A stretch of 64,000 nucleotides of DNA from Didymella arachidicola (GCA_016630955.3 CM049990.2:2046001-2110000); one strand, 5' to 3'; counted from the stretch's first letter, positions 31,053-43,963 are shown. A program made the numbers and translations. The notes: a model not told the origin generated them from the letters alone.

Positions 31053-31758
31053 GCGCTGCATGCCCATCCGTTAGCCCTATCTGCCCATCATCTCGAAACG
31101 CCTCGTCAGCCATGTTGCACCGCACTGCGTGTTCAACCCCCGCGACCAGAAAAACGCAGCCTGCACGCCTCCTCCAGGCTCTGCATCTACTCACCAAACC
31201 TCCCAGCAGCCACCCTCCAACGGCCCAACCATCCATCTCCGACCTTTAGCGTACCGCGCAGTGCACGACGTCGCCTTACGCGCTCTCTCGGACCATCTCG
31301 CGTATCATCCCACAGCGCACGACTGTGCTACTGGTCAAACTAGCTCTCAAGAGTCGCGACTCTTGCTTCAGACGAGGATACGGATATGTGCAGATCTAGA
31401 CGTGTGTCAAAGGCCGTTACATTGAAGCAGGTGTAGGATTACCAATGTTCTTGTTTTGATCATACTCCAACTGCAGCATAGTTGCGCAGGAGCGATGCAA
31501 GGAGAGCGGTACTGGATGCTGCATACTAGTAGCGAGACAGACAATGAGTTTGAAATCGAGACACGTAATGTGATGGGAAGAGTGCCAGGTATTGCATATT
31601 ATTGTATATCGGGCTAGCCCCACCCTTGCGCGCTGTCACGCCTGTCCACCACACATGAACGGCTTGCGACCCGTATCCTCTATACACACAGATACAGAAT
31701 CATGTGCGATCCACTATAAGCCTTCCTCATCCATCGTTACTCATATCTCCGGCGAGGA
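31053..31758. other. intergenic, nothing seen
   Basis: Convergent 3' region between the cyclotransferase-like gene and the SUMO protease gene. No protein-like frame, RNA gene or repeat noticed. Confidence 0.5.
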
Positions 31759-34700
31759 TTACAAGTCCATCATCATGATATCCGAGCATGGGCTGCTTCT
31801 GCGCTGCGCTGGGGACTCGGGGATGACTTGATCGGTGGGGTCGAGGTCCATGGTGTGCGAGTCTTGCGTGTCTTGTACTTCGTTCACCGCGTGAGAAAAG
31901 GGTGAGTATGCGGCTCTAGCATCGAAGACGTCGTGCATGGAAGCATCTGGCGCTGGTTGGTGATGGGCAACGCGGGGTAGTTGCTGACGCTCTTCTTCCA
32001 GTGAGAGTTCGATTGCACGCATGAAATCGGTGTCGTGTTGGTCTTCCCATTCGCGTCCATCTACCTCTCGTATGGAGTCATCGCGATCGAGTGCTTGCCG
32101 ACGGACCTCACGCTGGCGGATAGGAGAGCTTTGTGCGTGGCGCTGAATGCGGCGAGCTGGTCCGTGAACAGACTCTTGAGAGCGGTCGAGCTCATTGACT
32201 TCTGACCGAGGCTTTCTCGCGGACTGCGCTTGCTGCCTGACAGGCACGTCCAGGTCTTGGGAGTCGTCCACCGGGATAGGATCATCGTGACTTCCCGATC
32301 GTGTCCGCGTCTGCGAGGGCCTTGAAGGCGCCAGTCGTTCGCGCGGTGGCTTCGATGGCGTCGATGGCGAGCTCGCTTTGCCCGACCTGACTGACGGCAT
32401 GCGAAGCTTCCCATCGCTCTCGCCGTGCAAGTCACGGTCCTGCTGAGAACTTGTCGAGTCAGCTGGTTGTCGAGTCGGCTGGGTCAATACATCGCTGGCT
32501 TCGTCGAATGGCGTATAGGTGGAGAGATCATGCGGCGACATAGCGGGAACACGAACCTGTGGACTGTTTGCTCGTTTCGCAGGCGAATGTCTCTGCCCTG
32601 CTAATGTCGTTGTGGACAGGTTTGGTGAGCCTTGGGCAGTTGTAGATGCACGAGCTGTGTGGTCCTTCTGCACGGCATCTGTGCTTGCAAGCTTGTCCTC
32701 TGCGTGACTCGACTCAGGCCTGAAAGGAGATCTTACGCGCGGAGCGTCTGTAGGTGACATAACAATCTCGCCCGTAGTAACTGCAGAGGTAGGCATCACT
32801 TCAATGACTGCATCCGCTGCAGCTGCATCCTGGGTCTCGGCGGTCATGGGCTGCTTCAAGGCCGGGCTGAGCTTTTCGGCACCAGCGTTCGTGGGCGAAG
32901 CTGAGCCGTGCCCACTGCCGCTCTGCTTCTTAACCTTGTGTGCCTCCTTCCGTGCGCCGTTTCGAGCCTCGTTCATTTCCAAGATGAGATTGCGAATCTC
33001 TTCACGCATCCTCGAAGGGTTCATATCAGGCCAATCTGACCCTGCAGACATCTCGAAACGAAGAAGCTTCTTGGTGAAGTCATCGGGATTGGTGAAGAAT
33101 TTGCGCAGATAGCCCAGGACGTAGAGGCCACAGTCAGAATAGTTGGCCTGCGTCGGGATCTGTGTGCCCTTTGGGTAGAAGCCCCTGTTGTCGATCTCGA
33201 CTCCTAGGCCGCGTTTATCTTTGCCTTCGGCCTCCAACCACTGTCGCAACGCTCGTGTCGCAACAGTGCGTGTCTGACCAAGCGAGTCGAGCATCATTAT
33301 TACGGGCTTGTCTGGATCCCTTGCTGGGGGCCCCCGGTCTCTCTTCTTTTTCGGGGCCTGCTTCACCTTGCCAGAAGCCAGCTTTGACGAGTGTTCTGTG
33401 GGTGCTGCAGGCGACGATACTACCAGGCTCAAATCGCCTTCGACTGTTCGTCCATTGGGACTTTTTTTGTGTCCATCAACGGTCTCTGCATTTGGGTCGA
33501 TCAGGTTGAGCTCTTTCTCTTGTTCCAATGGATGAACGTCGTCATTGTTATGGTGCTTGGTATCAACGGCATTGTCGAGCGCGATTGTCGCTGCATTAGT
33601 CTCGTTCGGCTTCTCAGAATGGATGCCATTAGACGCAGCCGTTGAGATTTCAGAGGCGCGGAGGCTGGCGGGGCCGTGATCAAAGTCCTGCGAGTCTTCT
33701 TGCAGAGGCTCGTGTTCGGGTTTCCTTTTGATATTGTTGACGTTGCAAATGATTCCCAAGTACCAGTGAAGACTGTCTATGTCAGTGCGTGCTTGATGTG
33801 CAAACAGGACGCAACTCACTCTTCGTGCATCGGAACTACGAGGTAGTCGTAGCTGAACACGTCGTCGCGCTTTGTCCACGACTTGACACCTTCGTAGTTG
33901 ATGCCATCTTGCCCTTTCACCCTCTTGGTAAGCGTCGGGAAGAAGTGTGTATTGAAAAAGTACACCTGATCGATCGACACATTAAGTTTCTCGAACAAAT
34001 AACTAGGCAGGCGTAAGTACTGTCCTGCGCAGAACTGATCTGATATACTCACAGCATATAGAACGTCATGATACTGTCATTAAGCATCTGACCCTCGTCC
34101 AGCTTTTCAAGGTCATCAAACTCGATAGTGGCCTTTCGTCGTTTCAGAAACCCGCGGTCAACGCTGTAATCAAGCGGCCTAGTACGGTCAGATGATTACG
34201 CAGTCCACGTCAACGAGAACCTACTTTGCCCATCGTTTCCCTAAATCATGTTTTTTCGAGTATCGGACGGGCTCTCCTTCGTCGATGACCACTCGATCGT
34301 AGATTGGCGCGGTTGCCCGTGTGGCACGCGGTGCACGTGCCAGGGGCGGTGTTAAAACTGATGTGGCATGGTTTGACGCTTTAGAAGATGTCGTCAATCC
34401 GCTTATCAGACCATTCCGCGACGTCCTTCCTTGCTTGCTCGATGTTTGTTCGGATGACGTTTCTTCGTTGACCATAGGCATGGTGCCGATCTTGTTGTTC
34501 ATTGTGAGCGGCACGTTGAACAGTTTTTGCATATGATCCCTGGTTGACGTTAACTTCGAGCGGTACAAGCGCCGCGAAAATCTCACTTAGGATACACTGA
34601 AGTCCCTCCCGGAGGGACTTCGGGATCAACAAACCGACTGCGGAATTCGTTGAAATGTATGAGTTTGGTGAACTTCAGGTCGCACCAGTATCTTGTCCCA

Positions 34701-36457
34701 TCTTTGATAGGTCCTAGTAACCTCATACTTCGGACATTGTCATGCTCGATCCGGTTCACGCTACTAAGATCTAGCATCTTGAGGAGAGTGATCTTTCCGT
34801 CAGGGTATTGACCGTCAATCCGGAAAGTCTTGTTGCCAGAATGCTCTAATGTTAGATATCCCCGTTCAAAAACAAACTCGTACGAGCGAGCATATTGGAG
34901 TTGATAAGGTCCACCAACGATCGAGCGTTGCTTCGGAGTCGCCTCTTGCACCGTGATTCCCTTAGTTGGCGACTTTTTGGACCTCGGCTCCGGCGCATCC
35001 ACTTGCGAAAGTTCGTCTCCACTGCTTGAAATGGGATCATTGTGGACTTCCGAAGCTTGCTCTGCATGACGGAAGTGTCGCAGCTTTCCAGTTTCTATGC
35101 TTTCATCTTCCTTGGCGGTAGACTCTGCCTTTGTCGACTCGTTGATGCGCATCTGAAGATTGCTAGGCGGGAAGTGTTTCGATGTCAACCCAGTTGATAT
35201 TTGCCTCTTGTTATCCAATGACTCGTCGTGCACGCCCTGCTCGTGGTTCTGAAGTATTTGAGATCTTGAGGATCTCTTCTTGTCGTCTTCAAGTATGATG
35301 AACTGCTCTTCCTGGGTCTGAGTTCCTGCACCTTCAATGAGCATTTCAGGTTGAGATGCTCTGCGGCTAGCATCGTGGCCGCTAGGACCCTTTCGTCGCG
35401 GCTTCACACGTTTTGGAGCAAGGGAGTCGGTGATGGTCAAGAATTCGCTTGCAGGCTGCGAGGCGCGATTCGATGATCTGCCAGAGTGTCGACTGGTGGT
35501 GCTGCGGGGGCTACCAGAAAGGAATTTCGCAGCTTGTCGTTGGGGCGGCGTTCCTCGGGGTGGTTGTATCTCATCCACATCGCTGTCTACCAACTCAATG
35601 GTGTTTCTGGGTGCAGCATCGAGATTCTCTGTTTTCCTGCGCTTGAATGGACGCGCGGATGAAACATTGCGGGTAGCGGAGGCTGCCGTTTGGTAACGAG
35701 GATGAGGATTGCGATCTAGCCAGGCTTGTTGTCCACCATGTCGCTGAAGGCCGATCGACTTGGTGTTGCGGTCGAGCGTGCTGTATGTCGTCGTCTTCTT
35801 GCGGACGTGCGCTGGGTTGGTACCAAATGCGTGAGGTTCATTCAGAGTGTTTATGCGCTGAACGCCCATGCCTGCATCTGGCTACGACTTGTCAGCACTC
35901 TCCCCGCACACACTCACGCGAACACACGGGGAACCCACCTTCTTCATGCTCGCAGGCGGGCCTTGGTACCCATTTGCAGGATTTGGTGCCTTGGTAGCGT
36001 CTGACGGTCTGTTCGCGTATCAGTCCCTGCTCTTTGCCAACCCACAAATGGCGCAGCGCCTGCCGAGAGCTCTACTCTTTGACTGACCGTCTCTTGCCGT
36101 TGTCCGTTTGATGTTGGAGACGCGGTGGGCTGCTGTTCGGCAGAAGATGGCCCTCGTAGGGCTTGCAGGGGTCTACAGGCGCAGCAGATGGCTCTGGTGA
36201 GGCGCTCGTCGAGCCCCAAGGATATGCAGGAAGTTCGGGTAAGTGCGCATGGTTGAGCTGAGGAGACATGGTGTCAGCGTCATGTGCAGGAAGCAGGGTG
36301 CTTGCAGGACTTTCAAGAAGCTTGCAGAAAGCCTGCAAACTGTTTGAAGCCGGAGTGTGGGGCTGCCTACGTCGTTTGCCTCTTCTACGCCGTCGTCGTC
36401 CTGTGGACCCAAAAAGCGCCGTTTAACGCTGCCCGCGAGGCCCTTCACGTAGTCCAT
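31759..36457 (-). CDS. Ulp2-type SUMO protease (C48 cysteine peptidase)
   Basis: Eight exons on the minus strand: 36457-36371, 36257-36088, 36008-35939, 35881-34587, 34539-34225, 34178-34053, 34002-33820 and 33772-31759. All seven introns are GT-AG with matching phases; total 1419 residues. The long N terminus is disordered and charged. A PH-like segment lies about 435-528 (YEFVFERGYLTLEHSG ... FRIDGQYPDGKITLL). The protease begins with DEGQMLNDSIMTFYM and has His about 751 (LHWYLGII), Asp about 911 (MLDSLG) and Cys about 963 (YSDCGLYVLGYL). Some 160 residues between His and Asp form a charged insertion, as in Ulp2/SENP6-7 rather than Ulp1. The C-terminal 450 residues are low complexity with SUMO-interaction-like acidic patches. 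It should trim poly-SUMO chains in the nucleus. Confidence 0.92.
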
Positions 36458-37372
36458 GAGATTCGCGCAGGGGTCGCCAAGCGCATTTCATGGTCTGGCG
36501 CGTGGTATACCAACGGAGGTGAGTGGCGCAAGGCACCAGTGGCGTTCGTGTGCGCGTCGTGCGCGTCGTGCACGTCGTGACGAATGTTGCAGTGAGGTGC
36601 GATTGAATGGTCAGCGCAAGCGAACAAACGTCAGAGGCCGATCTCATTGTGACCGCGCGGAGATAGCTGTTAGCGCGGGTGCTTAAGCCCTCTACCAATG
36701 GTCGCTCTCATCTTCACGTGTCACTTTGGCGTCCATTGCAAATATCCGTGCTCACAGTGAATCTCGTATCGTTTCATTGTCGTGTTGACTTTCGAGTCCT
36801 TCATAATCTTGGTAAGGATCCCAATCTGTGCGCGGCAACATTGATGGCCGTGCTGCGCATCAGCTACGTAGAATACAGTATGCAGAAGTCAGAAGAATAA
36901 GAGTAATGCCACCCGCCATATGGAGCCCAATGCTCCTCCGTGCTCGCTGCGCCGCGCTGTTCGCCTGGAATATATAGAAGCCCCATCTAAGGAGTATGTG
37001 AAAGGTCATGGATGCTCAGTCGAGGAGCTCTCTAGTCGTCTTTGCGCTGCTGCAGAAGCCGGGAGATGCCACGAAGCTGCGCGACGCTGCATTTGGCTTG
37101 CTCGCAATACACTTAAAGAATGCCGTCACTGGCAGAAATTGCTGCGAGCAAGGCCCCTAGATCTCGTCGTTCTAGGAAGCTAGGCGATTGCCTGTGGCTC
37201 AGCCATGGGGTTGTTGACCGCCAACGGCAGAACCGGCTTCAAGGTCTACCTTGCACATGGTGCCTTACTGTGTTTGGTGGCGAGCGACCTTGGATGTGCC
37301 AAGAGCGGTCAGAGCAACGACACTACAGCGATCGCAGCAATGGCAAGACGACTACTACACTGGAAGCATGGC
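36458..37372. other. intergenic, nothing seen
   Basis: About 0.9 kb upstream of the SUMO protease and downstream of the eIF4E-2 gene (both minus strand). Several short plus-strand frames exist but none resembles a known protein. The protease promoter should lie at its left end. Confidence 0.5.
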
Positions 37373-38491
37373 TTACAGCCCAGCTATGGATTTCTCCCGC
37401 TGGGTGTCGTCCGTCGATGTCACTCGACGCTTCTCGTGGTTGAGCTGGTTCTTCTCCTGACGTGCCTGGTCGATGGCAGTGCGTTGCGCAATGCTGTCAT
37501 CATGACTACGCCAGATAATTTGGGTGCCTTCAGGGAGGTTTAACACACGCTTCACGGTCTCCCTAATCTTGATGTTGCGGCCGCCATCGTTCTTGGTCCA
37601 TACACTGAAGACGTCCTCGCCGCTTCGGACGCTCAGCACGAAGCCGCAAACCTCCTCGCCAGCCTCGTTGAACTGGTTACCAATACAAGCCATGAGCAGC
37701 TCCTCCCAGTAGCGGTCTGCCACTCCCTTTTTCAGACGCATGATCCACTTGCCGCCACGCTTGTTCTCCTCGTCTTCCCAAACAGGCCTGATTCCTTCTT
37801 TGAAGACGTGGTAATCAGAAACGGTAGGTAAAGACGAGGGCCGCTTGAGATGGACGAAGACCTTCCAGAAATCTTGCGCAGTGCTCATTCTACATAGAGG
37901 CTTCATCGACTTCTCGTAGTCGTTGTTCTTGGGTGTGGGTGGGCGGAACCAGACAACCCATGAGTACTTCAGCGGCCACGGTGAGCTCGGGTCAAGCGGT
38001 TCTGAAGGCATTGAACTCTCATGTGGCGCTGCTGTGGATGCAGGCTCCTTGCGCGCACTGTTTATGATTTTGTTCTTACCCGCCGGCGTTGTGGGTGCCG
38101 CCGCAGGTGCTGTCGCAGTCTTGAAGTCAAATGCGGTGCCAGGCGTTTTTGGAGTCTTATTGGCAGCCCCAAAAGACGCAAAGGCACCAGACCCAAGCCC
38201 GAATGCAGAAGAACCCCCAGTTGTCGGCGACGCGAGCGCACCGGGGGTCAATGGCGAAATGGCGTTGAAAGGGTTGCGGCCGCCGTGCGACGACGTGGCG
38301 CCGAAGCCTTTTGCGGTGGCGGAGAATGTGCGTGTGGGAGGGTGGTCGTTCTGGTGGTCGGATTGCGAGGTGGTCAGAGAGAGCTTGCTGGTGCTGCAGG
38401 GAGCCGTTAGACGAGTGGCTGACGTGCGGGGACGCGAGAGCGAGGCAACATACTTGGAGCGGCGGGTCCAGAGATTCTCCCTGTTATCCAT
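37373..38491 (-). CDS. eIF4E class II cap-binding protein (4EHP/eIF4E2-like)
   Basis: Exons 38491-38454 and 38393-37373 flank a 60-bp intron (GTATGT...TGCAG) and encode 352 residues. The start MDNRENLWTRRSN leads to a Gly/Ser/Phe-rich region of about 120 residues. The eIF4E fold begins at LKYSWVVWFRPP and includes DFWKVFVHLKRPSSLP, DYHVFKEGIRPVWED, KRGGKWIMRLKKG and IRETVKRVLNLPEGTQI. The second cap-stacking Trp (VWED) is kept. At the position of the other stacking Trp the sequence is NNDYEKS, a Tyr, which together with RETVKRVLNLP places it in class II with animal 4EHP. Such proteins bind capped mRNA weakly and usually repress translation with partner proteins. The C terminus is a charged helix. 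Confidence 0.9.
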   Translation of the reverse strand: MDNRENLWTRRSKYVASLSRPRTSATRLTAPCSTSKLSLTTSQSDHQNDHPPTRTFSATAKGFGATSSHGGRNPFNAISPLTPGALASPTTGGSSAFGLGSGAFASFGAANKTPKTPGTAFDFKTATAPAAAPTTPAGKNKIINSARKEPASTAAPHESSMPSEPLDPSSPWPLKYSWVVWFRPPTPKNNDYEKSMKPLCRMSTAQDFWKVFVHLKRPSSLPTVSDYHVFKEGIRPVWEDEENKRGGKWIMRLKKGVADRYWEELLMACIGNQFNEAGEEVCGFVLSVRSGEDVFSVWTKNDGGRNIKIRETVKRVLNLPEGTQIIWRSHDDSIAQRTAIDQARQEKNQLNHEKRRVTSTDDTQREKSIAGL

Positions 38492-40230
38492 TGGTACTAA
38501 ATCACGGTGAAGAGTGGCTATCGGGTGGCACTCTGTCTGAAGCTTGGTGGGACGAATGAGCGAACAAGCAGCAAAGCAGAGCTAGTCGAGGTTCAACGGC
38601 CAACGTGCGTCGGTGGTGTGCGGGGATGTGCAGCGTTGGCAGAGCGTGGCTAATGGGGTTCGAATATGTACGGCGTATGTGATGCTGGATAGTCCTGGTC
38701 TGTAGGAGCGCGGATTGCGGATGTTGCGGGGGGCGGCGGGCGGTCTGGTGGAGGGCAATGAGATGATATTGGTGTCTTCAAGCAAAAGTGTGAGAGGGCT
38801 GGTGCACCCAGTGGCCCGCGGTTGCCAGCGTTGCGCCAGCGCGTCCGTGCTTTTCTGCGACTACAAATTTCTCGCGTGCACCGGCCGCACCGTCTCTTCT
38901 ACACGGCCTTCTACTCAAATCTGCGACAGCTCGAACTCTTCAACTCAGCTGCCGCTTCCGAAGCTGGCCCAGAATGAGCCATTCCTCTTTTAAAACCATC
39001 ATCACGAGGGCCGCGTTTGTGGCTTCCATGATGCGGTGATGACCTACAAGCAGGGACATTTCGTTGTCACGCGCACCCCGCGTTTGAGGCAGTCAGCTTT
39101 CCAGTCGATGTATGTTATCATCTGGTCTTCGCAGTACCATTGTCGTGATTCTTGTGATGAAGGTCTCAGGACCACTTCTGGTAGTCTGAGTCTCAGCCAG
39201 AGCTACACATGCAATGCATTCTCTTGGTTGAGCCTGAAGCTTCAAGGCCATGTCTGAAGAACATCTTGCATCATCTGCCTCCCTACGTATATCTTGGGAA
39301 TCTATGCTGACCATGCTCAAAGACCAGGTAAGGGAACCCTGAGCAGGGAGTGTTTATGTTGAATAATGTCATGTGAAGTCGAAATCTGCGCCTGTGCCTG
39401 AACACTACTGGGGCATGCATAGATGCTCTCCGCCTGCCACATAGCTGTATGGCATATGTCATGCTCGCATTCGCACACAGCTGGAGCCGCTCGACTTGAA
39501 TGTCGAGATACGATTCTGGGGTGAGGATTGATGCGCCTGCAATGTCCGTGTTGACGACGTGATGGACTAGATTTCAGATACCTTGTAATTATGGCGGGCT
39601 GCCAAACTGGCGAGTCCAAGCCCATCGGGAGCGAGTCACGCGCTATCATTGGAGCATCAAGCATCCATGCCATGCTCTGTTACAACGACATCTGAAGTCT
39701 GAGACATAGCAAGCCCAACGCGTGCACTTGCATCTTCTCCAGCCACACCCCGTCCGGCCATTGGCTCACACAAGAGACATCGCCGCTGGCTTCGTCGCCG
39801 CCTATGAGGCAGACACCAGACCCATATAATCAGATAGCTGGCAGCGCAGACCCGAATGCTGAGTGCGGGGGATGCCCATAAAAGCCGATGCATATCCTGT
39901 GTCGTGCAGGTCCGTAGCTTAAAGCGGCTATTAGTGTTGTACCTGCCGTCCGCGACGTCATCGCTGATCGCGCCTGTCCTCCACCCAGTGACGCTAGCGC
40001 CTAGCAGTGCTCATACCCCACCAGCTCACCTTCAATTGAGTACCGATCTTCGATCTTCCAATTCACAACACACAGACAACCTCTTAACACTGTCCGTACA
40101 CATTCCAATTCACGCTTCCAAGCTGAAAGCGGGTCCGCCGCGTACCGGCCATCACACCATCTGACCTGGACACCATCACGTGCAAACAAACAGTCAAAAC
40201 AGCCAGCCACCACATATCGCCATAGCAATC
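38492..40230. other. intergenic, nothing seen
   Basis: About 1.7 kb between divergent eIF4E-2 and inhibitor-2 genes. I find short frames only (for example minus 39317-39673) and no RNA gene or repeat. It should contain both promoters; the inhibitor-2 leader is CA-rich with many pyrimidine tracts. Confidence 0.5.
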
Positions 40231-41109
40231 ATGACCGCACACTCCCCGCTGCACTCGCCATCTTCGCATCCTGAGCGCCCAAGAGGTCAGCTCAATAATC
40301 ACAAGCTACAAAAGACAAGGCTGACGTCGACAGGCATCTTGAAGAACTCCAGCTCGTACCGTTCGAGCTCGCAGTGCTCCCCGCCCCCCGACGCCGCGAT
40401 CAGCCCCATCTCTGAGCGGCCCCCACTTGGACGCGAGAAGTCAGAGAAAGAGATCGTCCTCGAGAATACCCTTGCCAATGCTGGCCAGGGTCACCGTCGC
40501 TCGTCGTCAAACCCTCGCGGCTCGACCTCGCGACGCCAGTCGGGTGCCAGCCCCCATCTCGACGAAAACAGCCCTCAGCTTAAGTGGGACGAGGCCAATC
40601 TATACATCAACGAGCAGAATCGCGACAGCACTATGAAGATCGATGAGCCCAAGACGCCGTACGCGAAGCAGTATGATCCCGCTGAGGATGAGGAGGAGAT
40701 CGAGATGCTTGACGCTAGAGAATTGACTGTTGACGAGCTGGACGCGAAGCCGAAGCGGAAGAACAAGGTGGAGGATATTCCTGAGTTCGATCTTGGAGAA
40801 CCTGAGCTGCGAGCACGTCGCGAGTCTCAGACGCCTGAAAGCGAGAAGCGCGTATTGGTCGATCCTGAGGAGGACAAGGGCTATCACGGCGAGCTGCCTC
40901 CCAATGCCACGCAAGAAGAGAAGGAGAAGCACCGTAAATTCGAAGAGCTACGGAAGAAGCACTATGAGATGAGGAACGTCAAGGATCTGCTTGGGTATGT
41001 GAAAGACTCTGGCAGCCTCGAATTTTACTAACATTGTCACAGTCACGCCGAGGAAGAGGATGATGACGAAGTGCCGCCTCCTATGCCCAATGGGCAACAC
41101 CCTTCTTAA
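40231..41109 (+). CDS. protein phosphatase 1 inhibitor-2 family protein (Glc8-like)
   Basis: Exons 40231-40994 and 41043-41109 flank a 48-bp intron (GTATGT...TCACAG) and encode 276 residues. The start at 40231 is preferred over an in-frame Met at 40180 because the family's conserved N terminus begins shortly after. Inhibitor-2 features are TSTGILKNSSS (the K/T-GILK PP1-docking motif), LKWDEANLYINEQNRD followed by KIDEPKTPYAKQY, and the C-terminal helix FEELRKKHYEMRNVKDLLG, in which the HYEM segment reaches the PP1 active site in animal inhibitor-2. The tail is acidic (EEEDDDEVPPP). It should regulate PP1/Glc7 in nucleus and cytoplasm, as inhibitor or activator; yeast Glc8 activates when phosphorylated in its T-P site. 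Confidence 0.88.
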
Positions 41110-42027
41110 CGGCAGCGAGTTAATTTTTACGAGATGACACATGATGCGACTTACGAGTGAACGTTTCTTTTCATGAGCGCTACGGACGACTTGGCGGCAT
41201 CTGGTGGAGTTACTGAGGGTCTTCGCATATACGATGTTTCTTCCCAAATTGCAAAGTTCGCATTTTGGAGCAGTCAATCGTGTTTTTTGCATGCTATGTA
41301 GATGAATCAAACAACCGCTTCGCACATTGCGATCTTTCGTTTTATATGACTATGTCACTTCGAGTACGGACTGCGGAATATGGAAAGCTCAAAGCCCAAG
41401 ACAGGTCCGAGTTGTAAGACGTATTGTAAAGTACGCTTATCTTCTGAAGACCTCGCGTGTAACCGGAGCAGTATGCTCCTATGTAATGACTGTTGCACGG
41501 GCTATCCTCTCAGGGGAGATAAATGGCTGAGACAGTGTACGATTTTCCAGCTACCAGCACGGATACTAAAACCCAAGATAAATCATATTGCGACGACGAC
41601 CACACAGATAGTTCCCTAAACTCGATTTCGTGATTACTGATAGTCGTGATTATACCCCCAGACAATCTCAATACGACTTATGGAGCGCGCCTCTGCCACG
41701 ATGCCGGTTCGTGATGTGCGAGTGCACATCACTGCTCCACAGACATTATCGGCACAACATCTTGGTCACCCTGTTGCAGGCCTTAGCCATGTCAAAATAC
41801 ATGCCTTTTCGTAGTTGAAGCATTCTCGCCTCCACAGAATGCGTTGTTGTCACGCTGGAGGCAGTCACGCCTTGACGTCTCACATGCACTGGGGCAAGCG
41901 TGGAGCGGCCCTTTCCCCATTGAGACAGCTCCGGACGTACGTGCTTCGCCGCAGCACGTCAGCCTTCATCCTCACGACACGCCATATTTGTTCGCCATCC
42001 TCTATAGACAACAGCAGATAAGCAGAT
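41110..42027. other. intergenic, nothing seen
   Basis: About 0.9 kb between two plus-strand genes. No protein-like frame, RNA gene or repeat noticed. Confidence 0.5.
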
Positions 42028-43963
42028 ATGACAAAGAATCACCCCTCCCTCCGCAGAGCGGCCTCCAATGCCGACCTGTACGCGGATCCTTCACCGCCTC
42101 AGCAGCTGCGACACTCGTACTCGACGAACCTCTCGCGGTCGCACACAACAGCGGGCCCGTTGCCTCGCCGCACACTAGCCGAATGGGAGCAGAAGAGACA
42201 CCAGATGAGCGAGAAAGGACGCGCTCGCCACAGCTACGCTGCTCCGTACCCGAATCTGATCGAGGACGACGAGGAGTTCAGACCCAACAGGCAGCAGCAG
42301 AGCCCGCCACCCGTTCCGCCCAAGATTCTCGAAGAGACTCCAATGCCCGCACCGACACTCGAGTTCCGAGATGGCGAGTACCGCCTGCCAGCCCCTAAGA
42401 TTGCATCCAAGCCGGTGCCATCGCACCCATGGCTCCCTTCGCAGCTGCCGCCTGTACCTGTGCGCGAGAAGGCCAGAGAGGATCCTGGGAGATACACCAA
42501 GCCGTTCACCGACTTCATGACCGCCAATCCGACCGTATTCCATGCTGTCGATGCTGTAGCGAAGGATCTCGAGAAGCAAGGATACAAGAAGCTGTCGGAG
42601 CGTGATGCGTGGGACCTGAAGGCTGGCGGCAAGTACTACGTCGACCGGAACGGCACATCACTCATCGCGTTTGCCGTTGGAGACCACTACAAGGCTGGCA
42701 ACGGTGCGGCTATTGTTGCCGGCCACATCGACGCCCTCACGGCCAAGCTCAAGCCCATTCCAAAGCTTCGAACCAAGGCTGGATACGTCCAGTTGGGCGT
42801 TGCGCCTTATGCAGGTGCCCTCAGTGACACCTGGTGGGATCGCGATCTCGGTATCGGTGGACGTGTGCTTGTAAAGGAGGATGGCAAGATCGTTACCAAG
42901 CTGGTGAAGCTGGATTGGCCTATTGCCAAAATCCCTACACTCGCTCCTCACTTTGGTGCTGCCGCCAACGGCCCGTTCAACAAGGAGACTCAGATGGTGC
43001 CCATCATCGGCCTTGACAACACCGACTTCAACGGCGCAAGTTCCACCTTGGGCCAGGATCAGGCTGAATGGAAAGCCAGTCCTCTGGGCGGTGAGGGGGC
43101 ATTCACTGCTACTCAGCCCGAGAGGCTTGTCAAGGCCATTTCTTCTGAACTTGGGATTACAGATTGTGAGTACCCGGTCATTCTACCAAAAATCGAAACG
43201 GAGTTGACTGTTTCTAGACGCGACTATTGTCAACTGGGAGCTCGAGCTCTTCGACGTTCAACCGGCCACTACTGGTGGCCTGGATCGCGAGTTCATCTTT
43301 GCTGGCCGCATTGACGACAAGTTGTGCTCATGGGCCGCTATACAGGCCTTGCTCAACTCCAACTCGACCTTGAGTACATCTTCGCAAATTCGCGTTGTCG
43401 CACTCTTCGACGATGAAGAAGTCGGCTCACTGCTGCGTCAAGGTGCCCGCGGCAACTTCCTGCCTATCGTCCTTGAGCGCATCGTAGAGGAATTTGCGGA
43501 TGCCAAGGTCAAGAACACGCTTGCGCGCACGTATGCCAACTCCTTCTTGGTTTCAAGCGACGTCATCCACGCCGTCAACCCCAACTTCCTGAACGCCTAC
43601 CTCGAGAATCACTCTCCTCGCTTGAACGTCGGCCCAGCCGTGTCCGCCGACTCCAACGCACATATGACAACCGATGCTGTCAGCACCGCCATTCTCCAGC
43701 GTTGCATTGATGCCGACATTGGCACACGCAAGCAGGATCCCAAGTTGCAGGTCTTCCAGATCCGCAACGACAGTCGCAGCGGAGGAACCGTCGGCCCAAT
43801 GCTGAGCGCTGCGACAGGTATCAGGGCCATTGACTGCGGTATCCCGCAACTCAGTATGCACTCTATCCGTGCCACTACTGGTAGCCAAGATCCTGGTCTT
43901 GGTGTCTTCGCCTTCCAGAGCTTCATTGAGAGGTTCGAGGAGGTTGATAAGGAATTCAAGTAG
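42028..43963 (+). CDS. M18 aspartyl/vacuolar aminopeptidase (Ape1-like)
   Basis: Exons 42028-43165 and 43218-43963 flank a 52-bp intron (GTGAGT...TTCTAG) and encode 627 residues. The M18 fold begins about residue 155 (YTKPFTDFMTANPTVFHAVDAVAKDLE). Metal-site regions are visible as VAGHIDALTAKLKP (His, Asp), GRIDDKLCSWAA (Asp), FDDEEVGS (Glu-Glu), SADSNAH and the final SMHSIRATTG (His). The phrase HIDALT-KLKP is the form found in yeast aminopeptidase I rather than in Ape4-type enzymes. The 150-residue N-terminal extension is Pro/Arg-rich (QQSPPPVPPK, PVPSHPWLPSQLPPVP), longer than the usual propeptide, and might direct transport to the vacuole. It removes neutral or acidic N-terminal residues from peptides as a dodecamer. 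Confidence 0.92.

Noticed and set aside
37205..37543. Hydrophobic plus-strand frame resembling a membrane peptide
   Set aside because: Its second half is antisense to the eIF4E-2 coding exon and its first half has no homologue I recognise.
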